From the NCBI GenBank assembly GCA_937980205.1, contig CALJKW010000055.1:817731-881730 (forward strand): DNA of 64,000 nt, in the 5' to 3' direction. Made by a program: the position numbers and the translations under genes. Origin of the DNA: an uncultured Myxococcales bacterium (GTDB lineage Bacteria > Myxococcota > Myxococcia > Myxococcales > Myxococcaceae). The number at the start of each line of letters is the position of its first letter. Position 1 is the stretch's first letter. The notes under the pieces are model-generated. The model saw only the letters and a list, made by a program, of their open reading frames with translations. It was not told where the DNA came from and ran no database searches. Positions 52,406-60,509 of the stretch are shown here, piece by piece.

Positions 52406-52639
52406 ATGGCTCATCTGAACATCACGTTCAACGGTCTGTCGGCCGACTACCCGCTCGAGCTGGACGCCCACGTCACGGACGCGGACATCCGCCGCATCGC
52501 GGTCGAGGTCGTGCGCTCGGGTGGCGTGCACGGCCTGCACGTGCCGCACCTCGCCGACGGCGCGTTCGACAACTTCGTCGTCGACCGGCTGCAGAACGGT
52601 CAGCGCATCTACCTGCGGCCGAAGGTCCCGTTCGGTTGA
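52406..52639 (+). CDS. Small beta-grasp (ubiquitin-like) protein candidate
   Basis: The 77-residue protein follows a near-perfect Shine-Dalgarno (AGGAGGTG). The order of predicted elements is strand (LNITFNG), strand (DYPLELD), helix (TDADIRRIAVEVVRSGG), then three short strands ending GQRIYLRPKVPFG, the order of ubiquitin/ThiS/MoaD folds. It ends in a single exposed glycine directly before the stop, as needed for adenylation without processing. No sequence family is recognised, so the fold is an inference. The stop overlaps the TTG start of the E1-like gene, and the two are almost surely one functional unit. Confidence 0.6.
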   Translation: MAHLNITFNGLSADYPLELDAHVTDADIRRIAVEVVRSGGVHGLHVPHLADGAFDNFVVDRLQNGQRIYLRPKVPFG

Positions 52640-53211
52640 AGCGCATCGTCTTCTGCGGGGTCGGAGCGCTGGGCTCGACGGCTGCGGTCTTGTGCCGCAA
52701 CTTAGGGCCCACGCTCGTCTTCGTGGACTTCGATCGCGTCGAGTCGAAGAACCTGCTCGCCCAGGCGTTCGTGAAGATGTCCGTGGGGAAGAACAAGGCC
52801 GAGGCGCTCAAGGCCCAGCTGCTCAACTTCCACCGCATCAAGTGCGAGGCGTTCGGCGTGCGGCTCACCGCCGAGAACGTCGAGCAGCTGTGCGGCGGCG
52901 CCGATCTCATCGTCGACTGCTTCGACAACTTGAAGAGTCGAGCCGTGCTCTCCGAGTTCGCGCGCGCTCGCGGCAAGGCGCTGGTGCACGCGGCGATCTC
53001 CGGAGACGGCACGTTCGGCATCGTGCGCTGGGACGAGCGCTTCAAGCCCGACGCCGAGGACAAGGAAGGCCAGGCCACCTGCGAGGGTGGCGAGCACCTG
53101 CCGCTCATCGGCCAGCTCGGTGCGGCGCTCGCGCGCGTGATTCAGGATTTCGTGAAGGGCGGAGAGCGGCGCGACGTGATGGTGGGGCTGCGCGCGGTGA
53201 CGCCGACGTAA
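52636..53211 (+). CDS. ThiF/MoeB-like E1 enzyme (short form)
   Basis: The 191-residue protein has the E1 Rossmann nucleotide motif (IVFCGVGALGS, Gly8-x-Gly10-x-x-Gly13), the VDFDRVESKNLLAQAF segment equal to D-x-D-x-V-x-x-S-N-L-x-R-Q, Lys54 in GKNKAEALK, and the Mg-binding Asp97 in DCFDN. QATCEGGEHLPLIGQLGAAL fits the ThiF region around its sulfur-carrying cysteine, so Cys149 may be catalytic. The conserved arginine of the NLxRQ motif is Ala, and the zinc CxxC pairs are absent. It starts with TTG overlapping the Ubl-like stop (TTGA). It would activate that small protein's C-terminal glycine; the target pathway is unknown. Confidence 0.82.
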   Translation: MKRIVFCGVGALGSTAAVLCRNLGPTLVFVDFDRVESKNLLAQAFVKMSVGKNKAEALKAQLLNFHRIKCEAFGVRLTAENVEQLCGGADLIVDCFDNLKSRAVLSEFARARGKALVHAAISGDGTFGIVRWDERFKPDAEDKEGQATCEGGEHLPLIGQLGAALARVIQDFVKGGERRDVMVGLRAVTPT

Positions 53212-53223
53212 ACCGCGGCACTC

Positions 53224-53332
53224 GCTCACGCTGAGCGGAGGACCGCGAAGCGGGCCGCAGTCGAAGCGGGCCCAAAGCCGTCCATCGGCCCGCTTCGACT
53301 CCGCGCCTTCGGCGCTCCGCTCAGCGTGAACG
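53224..53332. repeat. Nested palindromic repeat, copy 5
   Basis: This 109-bp element has outer arms CTCACGCTGAGCGGAG and CTCCGCTCAGCGTGAACG and inner arms AGTCGAAGCGGGC and GCCCGCTTCGACT. It fills the gap between two convergent genes and may serve as a bidirectional terminator. It has the longest perfect outer arms of the family. Confidence 0.88.
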
Positions 53333-53341
53333 TTGCACGAG

Positions 53342-54133
53342 CTACCGCTGGCGCTTCGTGATCACGGTCACGCCAGCCGGCCGCGGCGCCGGCGCCTCGA
53401 GCGGATAACCGCCGTACTCGCGAATCGACTCTTCCATCGCGGGCACGAGCGACTTCGCTTCCAGCGCCTGCGAAGAAACGAACGCATGAATCGCGACCGG
53501 CCCAGGCGGCGCCGGCAGATCGAGCCCCCCGGCGGGGACGGCGCCGCTGAACAGCTCCTCGATGCGCCGGTCCTTGTCGACGGTCAGCACGACGGCCTGA
53601 AGCCCGGCGTCGGCGGCCAAGGTGAACCGCCCGCCGGCGATGGTGTCATCCCCCGGCTTCGCGCCGCCCAGATCGATCGAGATCACCCCGAAGCACACCA
53701 CGGTGAACACCGCCGGCACGATGAACGGCATCAGCTCTCGCCACCGCGGCGGACGCTCGCGGACGACCTGCGCCTTCACGCGCGCGTAGCCAGCGGACTG
53801 CTCGCTCGCCGCCCGCGCCTCCTCCGGTTCGGGCAGCTCGTCGACGAGCTTCGCCGCGGCCGCCGCCAGAGCGTCGCGATCGAGCGTCTCGGCGAGCTCG
53901 AAGATCTTCAGCCCGATCGGGTGCGTCGGCGCGCGCATCGCCCGTAAGGCGACGCGCACCGTGGTCGACGAGATCCACTCGGGCGTCGGCACCTCTCGCA
54001 TCTGCTCGAAGACGTCGCGGACGACCTCCCACGAATCCGTCTCGTGGTTCAGCAGCGCGAACGCGCGCCGGTGCACGACCGGCGCCCAGCGGACGTAGAG
54101 CTCTTCGAGCTGCTGCCTGGTGAGTCGAGCCAC
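53342..54133 (-). CDS. Single-TM protein with sigma-factor-like N-terminus
   Basis: From a GTG at 54133 the product is 263 residues. The first ~75 residues (RQQLEELYVRWAPVVHRRAF, then WEVVRDVFEQMREVPTPEWI) look like region 2 of ECF sigma factors, though strongly diverged and without a region 4. A linker and one transmembrane helix (MPFIVPAVFTVVCFGVISID) follow, then a periplasmic beta domain of ~100 residues. It lies 11 bp after the kinase-ATPase gene and is likely co-transcribed. It may be a membrane-bound relic sigma or sensor; activity as a sigma factor is doubtful. Confidence 0.65.
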   Translation of the reverse strand: MARLTRQQLEELYVRWAPVVHRRAFALLNHETDSWEVVRDVFEQMREVPTPEWISSTTVRVALRAMRAPTHPIGLKIFELAETLDRDALAAAAAKLVDELPEPEEARAASEQSAGYARVKAQVVRERPPRWRELMPFIVPAVFTVVCFGVISIDLGGAKPGDDTIAGGRFTLAADAGLQAVVLTVDKDRRIEELFSGAVPAGGLDLPAPPGPVAIHAFVSSQALEAKSLVPAMEESIREYGGYPLEAPAPRPAGVTVITKRQR

Positions 54134-54144
54134 GCCGAACGGCT

Positions 54145-57100
54145 CTAACTTCCCTTCGGCGGAGGCACCAGCATCCGCGCGAGGCCGGTCGGCGTCTTCA
54201 CGCCCTGGGCGACCATCCACGCCTCGCCGGCCTTGATGCTGGCGGCCGCGAGCGAGCCGGTCGAGATCTCCCCCAGCCGCAGGCGGGTCGCCGCAGCGAA
54301 CAGCCGCATGTCGGCGGCCTCGAAACCCAAGATCGCCTGCTGCAGCAGCTTCGAGGCCATCTCGGTGTCCTTGCAGCCGATGGCCACCAGCCCGCGAATC
54401 GCCTGCGCGAACGCGTCGGCCCAGGGCACCTTCTCGCCCTCGAGCGCCTCCGCGTCCGCGATGGCCTGCTCGAGCTCGCCGCACGCGACCGCCGCGCGCG
54501 CGCGCAGGAAGCCGGCCTCGATGCGCACGTTCTGGGTGTGCAGCAGCATCGCGCGCTTCATCATCGGCCACGCCTCGTTGAGGCGATCGAAGCACTCGCG
54601 CGGCTTGCCCTCGTAGAGATCGATCATCCCCTCGGACAGCACGGCCCAGTAGTGCTGGAAGTGGTAGCTCGAGTGGCCCCACCGCGACATCGCGGTGCGC
54701 ACGCGCTCGCGGGCGCGCACGGCGTCGTCGCTCGCGAGCACGGCGGCGGTCGACAGCCCGATCTCCAGCGAGGTCGACGCGTAGAGATCGCCCCGCCCCT
54801 CTGCCTCGCGCAACAGCTTCGGCACGCGCTGCTGCAGCTCGGCGATCTCGCCCATGTAGAAGAGGCTCCACACCGAGAAGAGGCGCGCGTTGGCGGCCTC
54901 CCACGTCACCGCGTTGCCGAGATCTTTGAACCACTGCTCGGCGTGTGCCGAGTACGCGACGGCCTCGCGCCAGTGCCCCATCAGGAACTCGGCGATGGCG
55001 TTGCAGAGATCGATGGTGCCGAGCAGCTTGCCGTCGCCGACGCGCTCGGCGAGCTTGCGCGCCTGCGCGATGAGCTGCGCGACGCGGGCCTCGCGCGAGA
55101 TGCCGGCGGTGGCGATGAACGCGGCCTCGGCCGAGAGGGCGCGGGCGATGCGGTAGGGCTCTCCGGCGTCGAGCGCGAGCAACAGCTGCCGCGACTGGAA
55201 GCTCGCGCCGCGGATCGTGTCGACCATCGAGAGGCCGACCGAGACCGACCAGCACACGTCGATCTGCTGCAGCTTGTCGGCGGGGACCTCGGAAGGCGAG
55301 CGCTCCTTGAAGTCGAGGCCGCGGAGCGCGAGGTGCGCCCGCCGGAACAGCCACGCGCCGGCCGCGCGCCACGGAGTCTTCGCCAGCGAGAACCCGACGC
55401 TGCGGCACACCTCGTCGATGGCCTCGAGCCCCTCGTCGACGTGCCCGCTGCGCAAGAGCTGCTCTCCGGCGCGGCGGTTGAGCTCGACCTCCTCCGAGTG
55501 CTCGAGCGGCTTCTCGCCGGGCGCCTTCAGCGCCTGCTGGTAGGCCTTGGCGGCGGCGAGGCCGCGGCCCGAGTCCGCGAGCGCGTCGCCCATGCGCGTG
55601 GTGAGCTCGCGGCGGCGGGTGTCGCCCGCGTCGAGCTGCTCGAGGGCCTTGGCGTACAGCGTGGCCGCGCGCTCGAACGCGAGCGTGTCGGCCGACCGGT
55701 TCGCGGCGGCCACCATGGCCTCGACCGCGCGCGCGGTCTGGCCCGCGGCCGACAGGTGCATGGCGACGGCGTCGAGCGCCTCGGGCTGCAGCTCCTGCAG
55801 CGCGTCGGCGAGCCGGGCGTGCACCTCGGCCTGCTGCGCGGCGTCGAGCGCGGCGACGACGTTCTCGCGGATGCGGTCGTGCCAGGCCTCGTAGCGCTCG
55901 GCCATGTCGCCCGGAGACGTCTTGAGCAGGTGCGCGGCGCGCAGCGTCAGCGCGCAGCCCCACTCCGAGGCCTTCAGCTGAGCCGCGCGCACCGCGACGC
56001 GCTCTTCGAGCGGGTGACCCGCGACGGCGACGACCTCGAGCAGCGCTCGGGCCGCGGGCTCGAGCTCTGCGATTCGCGCGCGGACGACGCCGTCGAGCCC
56101 GCCCGTCTCCGCCGCCTCGGGGTGCGCGGCGAGCTGCTGGAGCAGGAACGGGTTGCCGCCGGACTCGTGCGCGAGCTTCTCGACCCGCTCGCGCTCGGCG
56201 GTTCCGAGCGCCTTCGCCGCGAGCGCCCGGGCGTCGTCGCCGCTCAGCGGAGCCAGGCTGATGAGGGTCTTGTCCCCGGGCAGCGCCTGCGCCGCGGGGC
56301 CGAGCTCGCGCGCGGCCAGGATCCACAGCACCGACGGTGCATCCGGCGGAGTGAGCAGCTCGGCCAGCACCATGGCGCTGTCGTCGTCTCCCCACTGCAC
56401 GTCGTCGATGAAGACGATGACGGCGCCGCGATCGGTCATGCGGGCGAGCAGCTCGCGAAGGGCTCCGACGGCGCGGCGGCGCAGATCGGCGGCCTCTTTC
56501 GCCTCGCGCAGCGGCGCGTTGGCGAAGGCGGGCACGCGCTTGAGCGCGGGGAACATGCGGGCGAGGACGCTCGCGTCGCGCGGGAGGATCGCGTCGACGC
56601 GCTCGGGAGGCATGGTGATGAGCTTGCGCGCCAGCGCGTCGATGGCGCTGTCGAGCGCCTTGAACGGCACGCTCTCGCGCTCGTAGCAGCGGCCCGCGAA
56701 GATGAGCGCCCCGTTCGCGGCCGCCTCTTCCATGAAGTGCCGCGCGAGCGCCGACTTGCCGATGCCGGAGCTGCCGGTGATCGCCACCAGCCGCGGAGTC
56801 CCCGAGCGGGCCGCCGCGAGCTCGCCGCGCAGGGTCTCGAGGTGCTCGGCGCGGCCGACGAAGCCGGGGTCGGGCGCCGGCGCGGGCGCCTTGTGCGAGC
56901 GGGCGCCGACGGCCTCGAGCAGGCGCTCGGCGGTGGGCCGCCGCTCGGGGTCGCGCAGCAGCAGCTGGTCGGCGAGCCGCGAGAGATCTTCCGGCGCGTC
57001 GGGGTTGCGGTCGCGCACGTGCGGCGCGGGGTTCTTCTGCTTGTCGATGAGCACCTGCATCGACGCGCCGTCGAACGGCAGCGTGCCGGTCAGCGCCTGG

Positions 57101-57786
57101 AAGAGCATGACGCCGACGGCGTACCAGTCGGTGGCCGGCCCCACCGGCGCCGACCCCGCCTGCTCGGGCGCCATGTACGTGGCCGTGCCGACGAGCTGGT
57201 GATCGTGGGTATCGGAGACGTTCTCTTTGCCGGTGAGCTCGGCCACCAGGCCGAAGTCGAGGATCTTCACCTGCCCGTTCGGGGTGACGAGCACGTTGCT
57301 GGGCTTCAGATCCCGGTGGAGGCGGCCGGCGCCGTGCAGCGCGGCGACCCCTTGCACCAGCTGGCCGAAGGCGGCTCGGAGCTTCGCGAGATCGAGGACT
57401 CCGCCGGCGGGCGGCGTCACGCGGCGGATGGTGTCTCCGACGGGCGCGGTGGGGAGATCGCGCTGCGCGGGCTGCTCCTGGGGCCCGCGGACGTAGGTGA
57501 GGAAGTCGACGCCTTCGACGTGCTCGAGGGTGAAGAACCACGTGTCCTTGTCGACGACGAGGTCGTAGAGCTGGACGAGGTTGGTGTGCGCGACGTCGGC
57601 GAGCGCCCGGAACTCGCGCTTGAGGCGCATGAGCGAGGCCGGGTCCTGGTGCTTGAGCAGCTTGAGCGCGATGCGCTGGCCGCCGCGGTCGAGATCTTCG
57701 GCTTCGTAGACGACGCCCATGCCGCCGGCACCGAGTCGCCGGTTCACCCGGTAACGGGCCGTCCCCACGAAGTCGCCGCTGCTCAC
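54145..57786 (-). CDS. Ser/Thr protein kinase fused to AAA-type ATPase and TPR-like sensor
   Basis: The 1213-residue protein begins with a full kinase domain: glycine loop GAGGMG (19-24), Lys42 in IALKLL, HRDLKPSN (157-164), DFG (177-179) and TYMAPEQ. A STAND/AAA-type ATPase follows, with Walker A GSSGIGKS (338-345) and a Walker B-like VIVFIDDVQWGDDD. A long helical TPR-like region makes up the C-terminal half. This is the PknK/cyclase-associated layout in which the ATPase and repeats sense a signal and the kinase transmits it. FHA proteins in the window (51005, 58060, 6627) are natural candidates for partners. It starts with GTG. Confidence 0.9.
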   Translation of the reverse strand: MSSGDFVGTARYRVNRRLGAGGMGVVYEAEDLDRGGQRIALKLLKHQDPASLMRLKREFRALADVAHTNLVQLYDLVVDKDTWFFTLEHVEGVDFLTYVRGPQEQPAQRDLPTAPVGDTIRRVTPPAGGVLDLAKLRAAFGQLVQGVAALHGAGRLHRDLKPSNVLVTPNGQVKILDFGLVAELTGKENVSDTHDHQLVGTATYMAPEQAGSAPVGPATDWYAVGVMLFQALTGTLPFDGASMQVLIDKQKNPAPHVRDRNPDAPEDLSRLADQLLLRDPERRPTAERLLEAVGARSHKAPAPAPDPGFVGRAEHLETLRGELAAARSGTPRLVAITGSSGIGKSALARHFMEEAAANGALIFAGRCYERESVPFKALDSAIDALARKLITMPPERVDAILPRDASVLARMFPALKRVPAFANAPLREAKEAADLRRRAVGALRELLARMTDRGAVIVFIDDVQWGDDDSAMVLAELLTPPDAPSVLWILAARELGPAAQALPGDKTLISLAPLSGDDARALAAKALGTAERERVEKLAHESGGNPFLLQQLAAHPEAAETGGLDGVVRARIAELEPAARALLEVVAVAGHPLEERVAVRAAQLKASEWGCALTLRAAHLLKTSPGDMAERYEAWHDRIRENVVAALDAAQQAEVHARLADALQELQPEALDAVAMHLSAAGQTARAVEAMVAAANRSADTLAFERAATLYAKALEQLDAGDTRRRELTTRMGDALADSGRGLAAAKAYQQALKAPGEKPLEHSEEVELNRRAGEQLLRSGHVDEGLEAIDEVCRSVGFSLAKTPWRAAGAWLFRRAHLALRGLDFKERSPSEVPADKLQQIDVCWSVSVGLSMVDTIRGASFQSRQLLLALDAGEPYRIARALSAEAAFIATAGISREARVAQLIAQARKLAERVGDGKLLGTIDLCNAIAEFLMGHWREAVAYSAHAEQWFKDLGNAVTWEAANARLFSVWSLFYMGEIAELQQRVPKLLREAEGRGDLYASTSLEIGLSTAAVLASDDAVRARERVRTAMSRWGHSSYHFQHYWAVLSEGMIDLYEGKPRECFDRLNEAWPMMKRAMLLHTQNVRIEAGFLRARAAVACGELEQAIADAEALEGEKVPWADAFAQAIRGLVAIGCKDTEMASKLLQQAILGFEAADMRLFAAATRLRLGEISTGSLAAASIKAGEAWMVAQGVKTPTGLARMLVPPPKGS

Positions 57787-57886
57787 GTCGGGGCTGAAGC
57801 TTAGGAGGTTTGCCCGGCCCAGGGCACGCGGGTCGGCACGCTGTCACGACAGGCGGACGCGATTCGGCCAGCGGAACCAAGAAGGC

Positions 57887-58045
57887 GCGCACCCTGAGCG
57901 GAGCGCGGCGGCGTCAGCCGACCGCGCGGAGTCGAATGGGTCCGGGCGATCTGGGCAGCGCCTTCTCGAAGGCAACACTTGCTGCGCCCGAACCCGTTCG
58001 ACTCGCCGAGGTCCGCTTCGCGGCCTCGGCGGCTCAGGGTGCACG
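57887..58045. repeat. Nested palindromic repeat, copy 6 (long form)
   Basis: This 159-bp member has outer arms GCGCACCCTGAGCGGAG and GGCTCAGGGTGCACGC and inner arms AGTCGAA and TTCGACT, with further local hairpins such as CCTTCTCGAAGG. It lies upstream of the kinase-ATPase gene and at the 3' end of the sigma54-activator gene. Confidence 0.75.
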
Positions 58046-58059
58046 CCTTCGTCAGACGC

Positions 58060-59721
58060 CTACTTCTTCCGCGACCGCGTCATCCCGTACTGCTGCAGGC
58101 GCGTCACCAGCGTGCGGCGCGAGACCCCGAGCAGCTCCGCGGCCTTCGTCTGGTTCCCGTTGCACTTCTCGAGCGCCTCGAGCACGGCCCGCTTCTCCGC
58201 CGCCTCGCGCTCCTCGCGCAGGTTCGACGGCGCCGTCGCGGCAGCCGTGCCCTTCACACCAATCGCCTGGGCGATCGCCTCGCCGCTGATGGTGCCCTCG
58301 CCGGCGAACAGCACGGCGCGGTCGATGACGCTCTTGAGCTCGCGGATGTTGCCCGGCCAGGGGTGCGCCTTCAGCGTCGAGACGGCTTCCGGCGACAGCT
58401 CGGGCGGCGGCTTGCCGTCCTTCGCGCAGGCCTCGGCGATGAACGTGCGCGCCAGCGGCTCGATCTCGCCGATGCGGTCGCGCAGCGGGGGGATCACCAG
58501 CGAGATGCCGTTCACGCGGAAGAACAGGTCCGACCGGAACGCGCCGCGCGCGACCTCGGCCTCGAGATCCCGATTCGTCGCGAACACGAAGCGGACGTCG
58601 ATGGGCCGCTTGTCGTTCGCGCCGACCGGCATCACCTGCCGCTCTTCGAGCACGCGCAACAGCTTCGCCTGCACCGAGGCGGAGATCTCTCCGATCTCGT
58701 CGAGGAACACCGTGCCGCCGTTGGCCGACTCGAGCAGGCCCTCGCGGTTGCGGTCGGCGCCGGTGAAGGCGCCCTTCACGTGACCGAACAGCTCGCTCTC
58801 GAGCAGCTGCTCGTGCAGCGCCGCGCAGTTGAGGCGGAGGAACGGCTTGCCGTTGCGCTTGCTCCGTTTGTGGATCTCCGAGGCGAGGACCTCTTTGCCG
58901 GCGCCGGTCTCTCCCAGGACGAGCACCGAGAGCGTCGAGGGCGCGATGCGGTCGACGAGCCGGTAGAGCGCCGTCATGGCGTCGTCGCGGACGATGAAGC
59001 CCGGCGTGGCGGCCGCGGCGGGCCGCGAGCACGCGACGATGAGATCGTCGGCCGTCTTGCCGTCGGCGGGCGCCGAGGCGTGGCCGAGCCGCACGCGGGC
59101 TCCGGCGGCGACGAGCTTCGACGACAGCTTCACGCCGAGGTCCTTCGCGGCGACCGCGTCCTTCCCCGGCGAGAGGATCTCGAACATGCCCGGGCCGAAC
59201 GAGGCGACGACGTCCTTCTCGCCGAGCTCTTTCGAGAGCACGGCCTGGGCGACGCCGCCGGGCGCCTGCACCGCGAGCCGCAGCATCGCGAACGGAGCCC
59301 GCGCCGCGTTCACCGCATCGACGAAGTGCACGTGCGACAGGAGCGTCCACGGCCGCGAGCCGTCGGTCTGCAGGTCGGGCTGCAGCACCGCGATCGTCTT
59401 GCCCAGCTCGATGGAGTCTCCCGCCCCGAGCACGACCGTCTCGCGCTTGTACTGCCGCCCGCGCACGATGGTGCCGTTGGAAGAGCCCAGGTCCTCAAGC
59501 TTCGGCTCGGCGCCCAGGTGCAGCCGCGCGTGCTGGCGCGAGGCCGAGGCGTCGAGCAGCTTGATGTCGACGCCGTCCTCGCGGCCGATGGTGACGCTGC
59601 CGGACTCGGGCAGCGCGTGTGACGACGAGCCGGCCTCGGAGATCACCACGAGCCGCCACCGCCCCGGAGCGGCCGGCGGGGGCTTGCGGTCGAGGACCTC
59701 CGTCTCGGGGGCGTTGGCCAT
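58060..59721 (-). CDS. Sigma54-dependent activator with FHA sensor domain
   Basis: The 553-residue protein has an FHA domain (~40-112; SASRQHARLHL, GSSNGTIVRG). A middle domain (~125-230) has a pattern like a degenerate GGDEF (FGPGMFEIL where GGDEF normally lies). The full sigma54 AAA+ domain follows, with Walker A GETGAGKE (270-277), intact GAFTGA (317-322) and VFLDEIGEI, then a C-terminal Fis-type HTH (NGNQTKAAELLGVSRRTLVT). It should open sigma54 promoters in response to Thr phosphorylation by a partner kinase. It lies 13 bp after boxR in the same direction, so it may be co-transcribed with that regulator. Confidence 0.93.
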   Translation of the reverse strand: MANAPETEVLDRKPPPAAPGRWRLVVISEAGSSSHALPESGSVTIGREDGVDIKLLDASASRQHARLHLGAEPKLEDLGSSNGTIVRGRQYKRETVVLGAGDSIELGKTIAVLQPDLQTDGSRPWTLLSHVHFVDAVNAARAPFAMLRLAVQAPGGVAQAVLSKELGEKDVVASFGPGMFEILSPGKDAVAAKDLGVKLSSKLVAAGARVRLGHASAPADGKTADDLIVACSRPAAAATPGFIVRDDAMTALYRLVDRIAPSTLSVLVLGETGAGKEVLASEIHKRSKRNGKPFLRLNCAALHEQLLESELFGHVKGAFTGADRNREGLLESANGGTVFLDEIGEISASVQAKLLRVLEERQVMPVGANDKRPIDVRFVFATNRDLEAEVARGAFRSDLFFRVNGISLVIPPLRDRIGEIEPLARTFIAEACAKDGKPPPELSPEAVSTLKAHPWPGNIRELKSVIDRAVLFAGEGTISGEAIAQAIGVKGTAAATAPSNLREEREAAEKRAVLEALEKCNGNQTKAAELLGVSRRTLVTRLQQYGMTRSRKK

Positions 59722-59734
59722 GGACCCAGGCTTC

Positions 59735-60442
59735 TTAGCCCAACAACTCGCTCACCACGTCGGAGACCGTGCGCCCGCTGGTGCTCACCACCCGCTGCGC
59801 CTGCGCGTACAGCGGCTCGCGCTCACGCAGGCGCCGCTGCAGCTCCGCGCGCGCCGCCGGCCGGTTCTGCATCGGCCGCAGGTCGCCCTGCCCGACCACG
59901 CGCGCCCAGTGCTCCTTCGGAGTCGCCTTGAGCCACACCGTCCGCGTCCGCTCGAGCAAGAGCCGGAACGCGTCGGGCGAGGTCACCAGGCCGCCGCCGG
60001 TGGCGAGCACTGCCTTCTCGTGCTCGGAGAGGAACCGCTGCAGCGCCTGCAGCTCGAGGCGGCGGAAGTAGTCCTCGCCGTGGATGGTGAAGATCTCGGT
60101 GAGCGACATGCCGGCCTCCTGCTCGACGAGCCGGTCGAGCTCGAAGAACGGGACCGCGAGCCGGGTCGCCAGCGCCTTGCCGACGGTGCTCTTGCCGGCG
60201 CCGCGCAGGCCGAGCAGCGCGATGACGCCGTGCTCGACGGGCGCGAAGAACGCGCCGATGGGCAGCTGCAGCGCGCCCGCCACCTCGGCGAGGTTCATCA
60301 CCGAGATGTTGGCCCGGCCGGCCTCGAGGTCGGACACGAACCGCTCGGAGAGGCCCGACGAGCGCGCGAGCTCCTTGAGCGTCATCGCGCGCTCCTTTCG
60401 CCGCTCGCGGACGCGGCGGCCGACCTCGGCCAGCAGGCTCAT
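59735..60442 (-). CDS. boxR: BoxR/BzdR-type regulator: HTH fused to shikimate-kinase-like domain
   Basis: The 235-residue protein has an N-terminal XRE-type HTH (~9-63; MTLKELARSSGLSERFVSDL). A shikimate-kinase-like domain follows, with Walker A LGLRGAGKST (77-86), FFELDRLVEQ, DYFRRLE and a TGGG motif. This fusion is diagnostic of BzdR/BoxR, which repress benzoate genes and sense benzoyl-CoA in the kinase-like domain. The ATG at 60442 is used; upstream in-frame residues run through the operator and into boxC and are not plausible coding. It is divergent from boxC with 67 bp between them, where TGCA motifs occur. Confidence 0.92.
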   Translation of the reverse strand: MSLLAEVGRRVRERRKERAMTLKELARSSGLSERFVSDLEAGRANISVMNLAEVAGALQLPIGAFFAPVEHGVIALLGLRGAGKSTVGKALATRLAVPFFELDRLVEQEAGMSLTEIFTIHGEDYFRRLELQALQRFLSEHEKAVLATGGGLVTSPDAFRLLLERTRTVWLKATPKEHWARVVGQGDLRPMQNRPAARAELQRRLREREPLYAQAQRVVSTSGRTVSDVVSELLG

Positions 60443-60466
60443 GCACCGGCAATATAGTGCATGCAC
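60442..60466. promoter_or_regulatory. TGCA operator cluster between boxR and boxC
   Basis: TGCA occurs at 60442-60445, 60458-60461 and 60462-60465; the last two form the palindrome GTGCATGCAC (60457-60466). TGCA is the known recognition core of BzdR/BoxR. A TATATT-like -10 for boxR overlaps on the minus strand, which fits autorepression. Confidence 0.7.
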
Positions 60467-60509
60467 TTGGCGTTGACCAGCACCATACTGCCGTGGCAGA
60501 TCATGTCGT

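Noticed and set aside
54538..57804. A 1088-codon plus-strand frame opposite the kinase-ATPase gene
   Set aside because: It is low-complexity Arg/Leu/Val-rich sequence with no motif, whereas the minus strand has intact kinase and ATPase motifs over the same bases.
53342..57892. A single 1516-residue protein spanning the kinase region
   Set aside because: Most of the frame is an out-of-frame shadow of the kinase-ATPase gene; only the last ~263 residues, after the kinase stop, look like a real protein.
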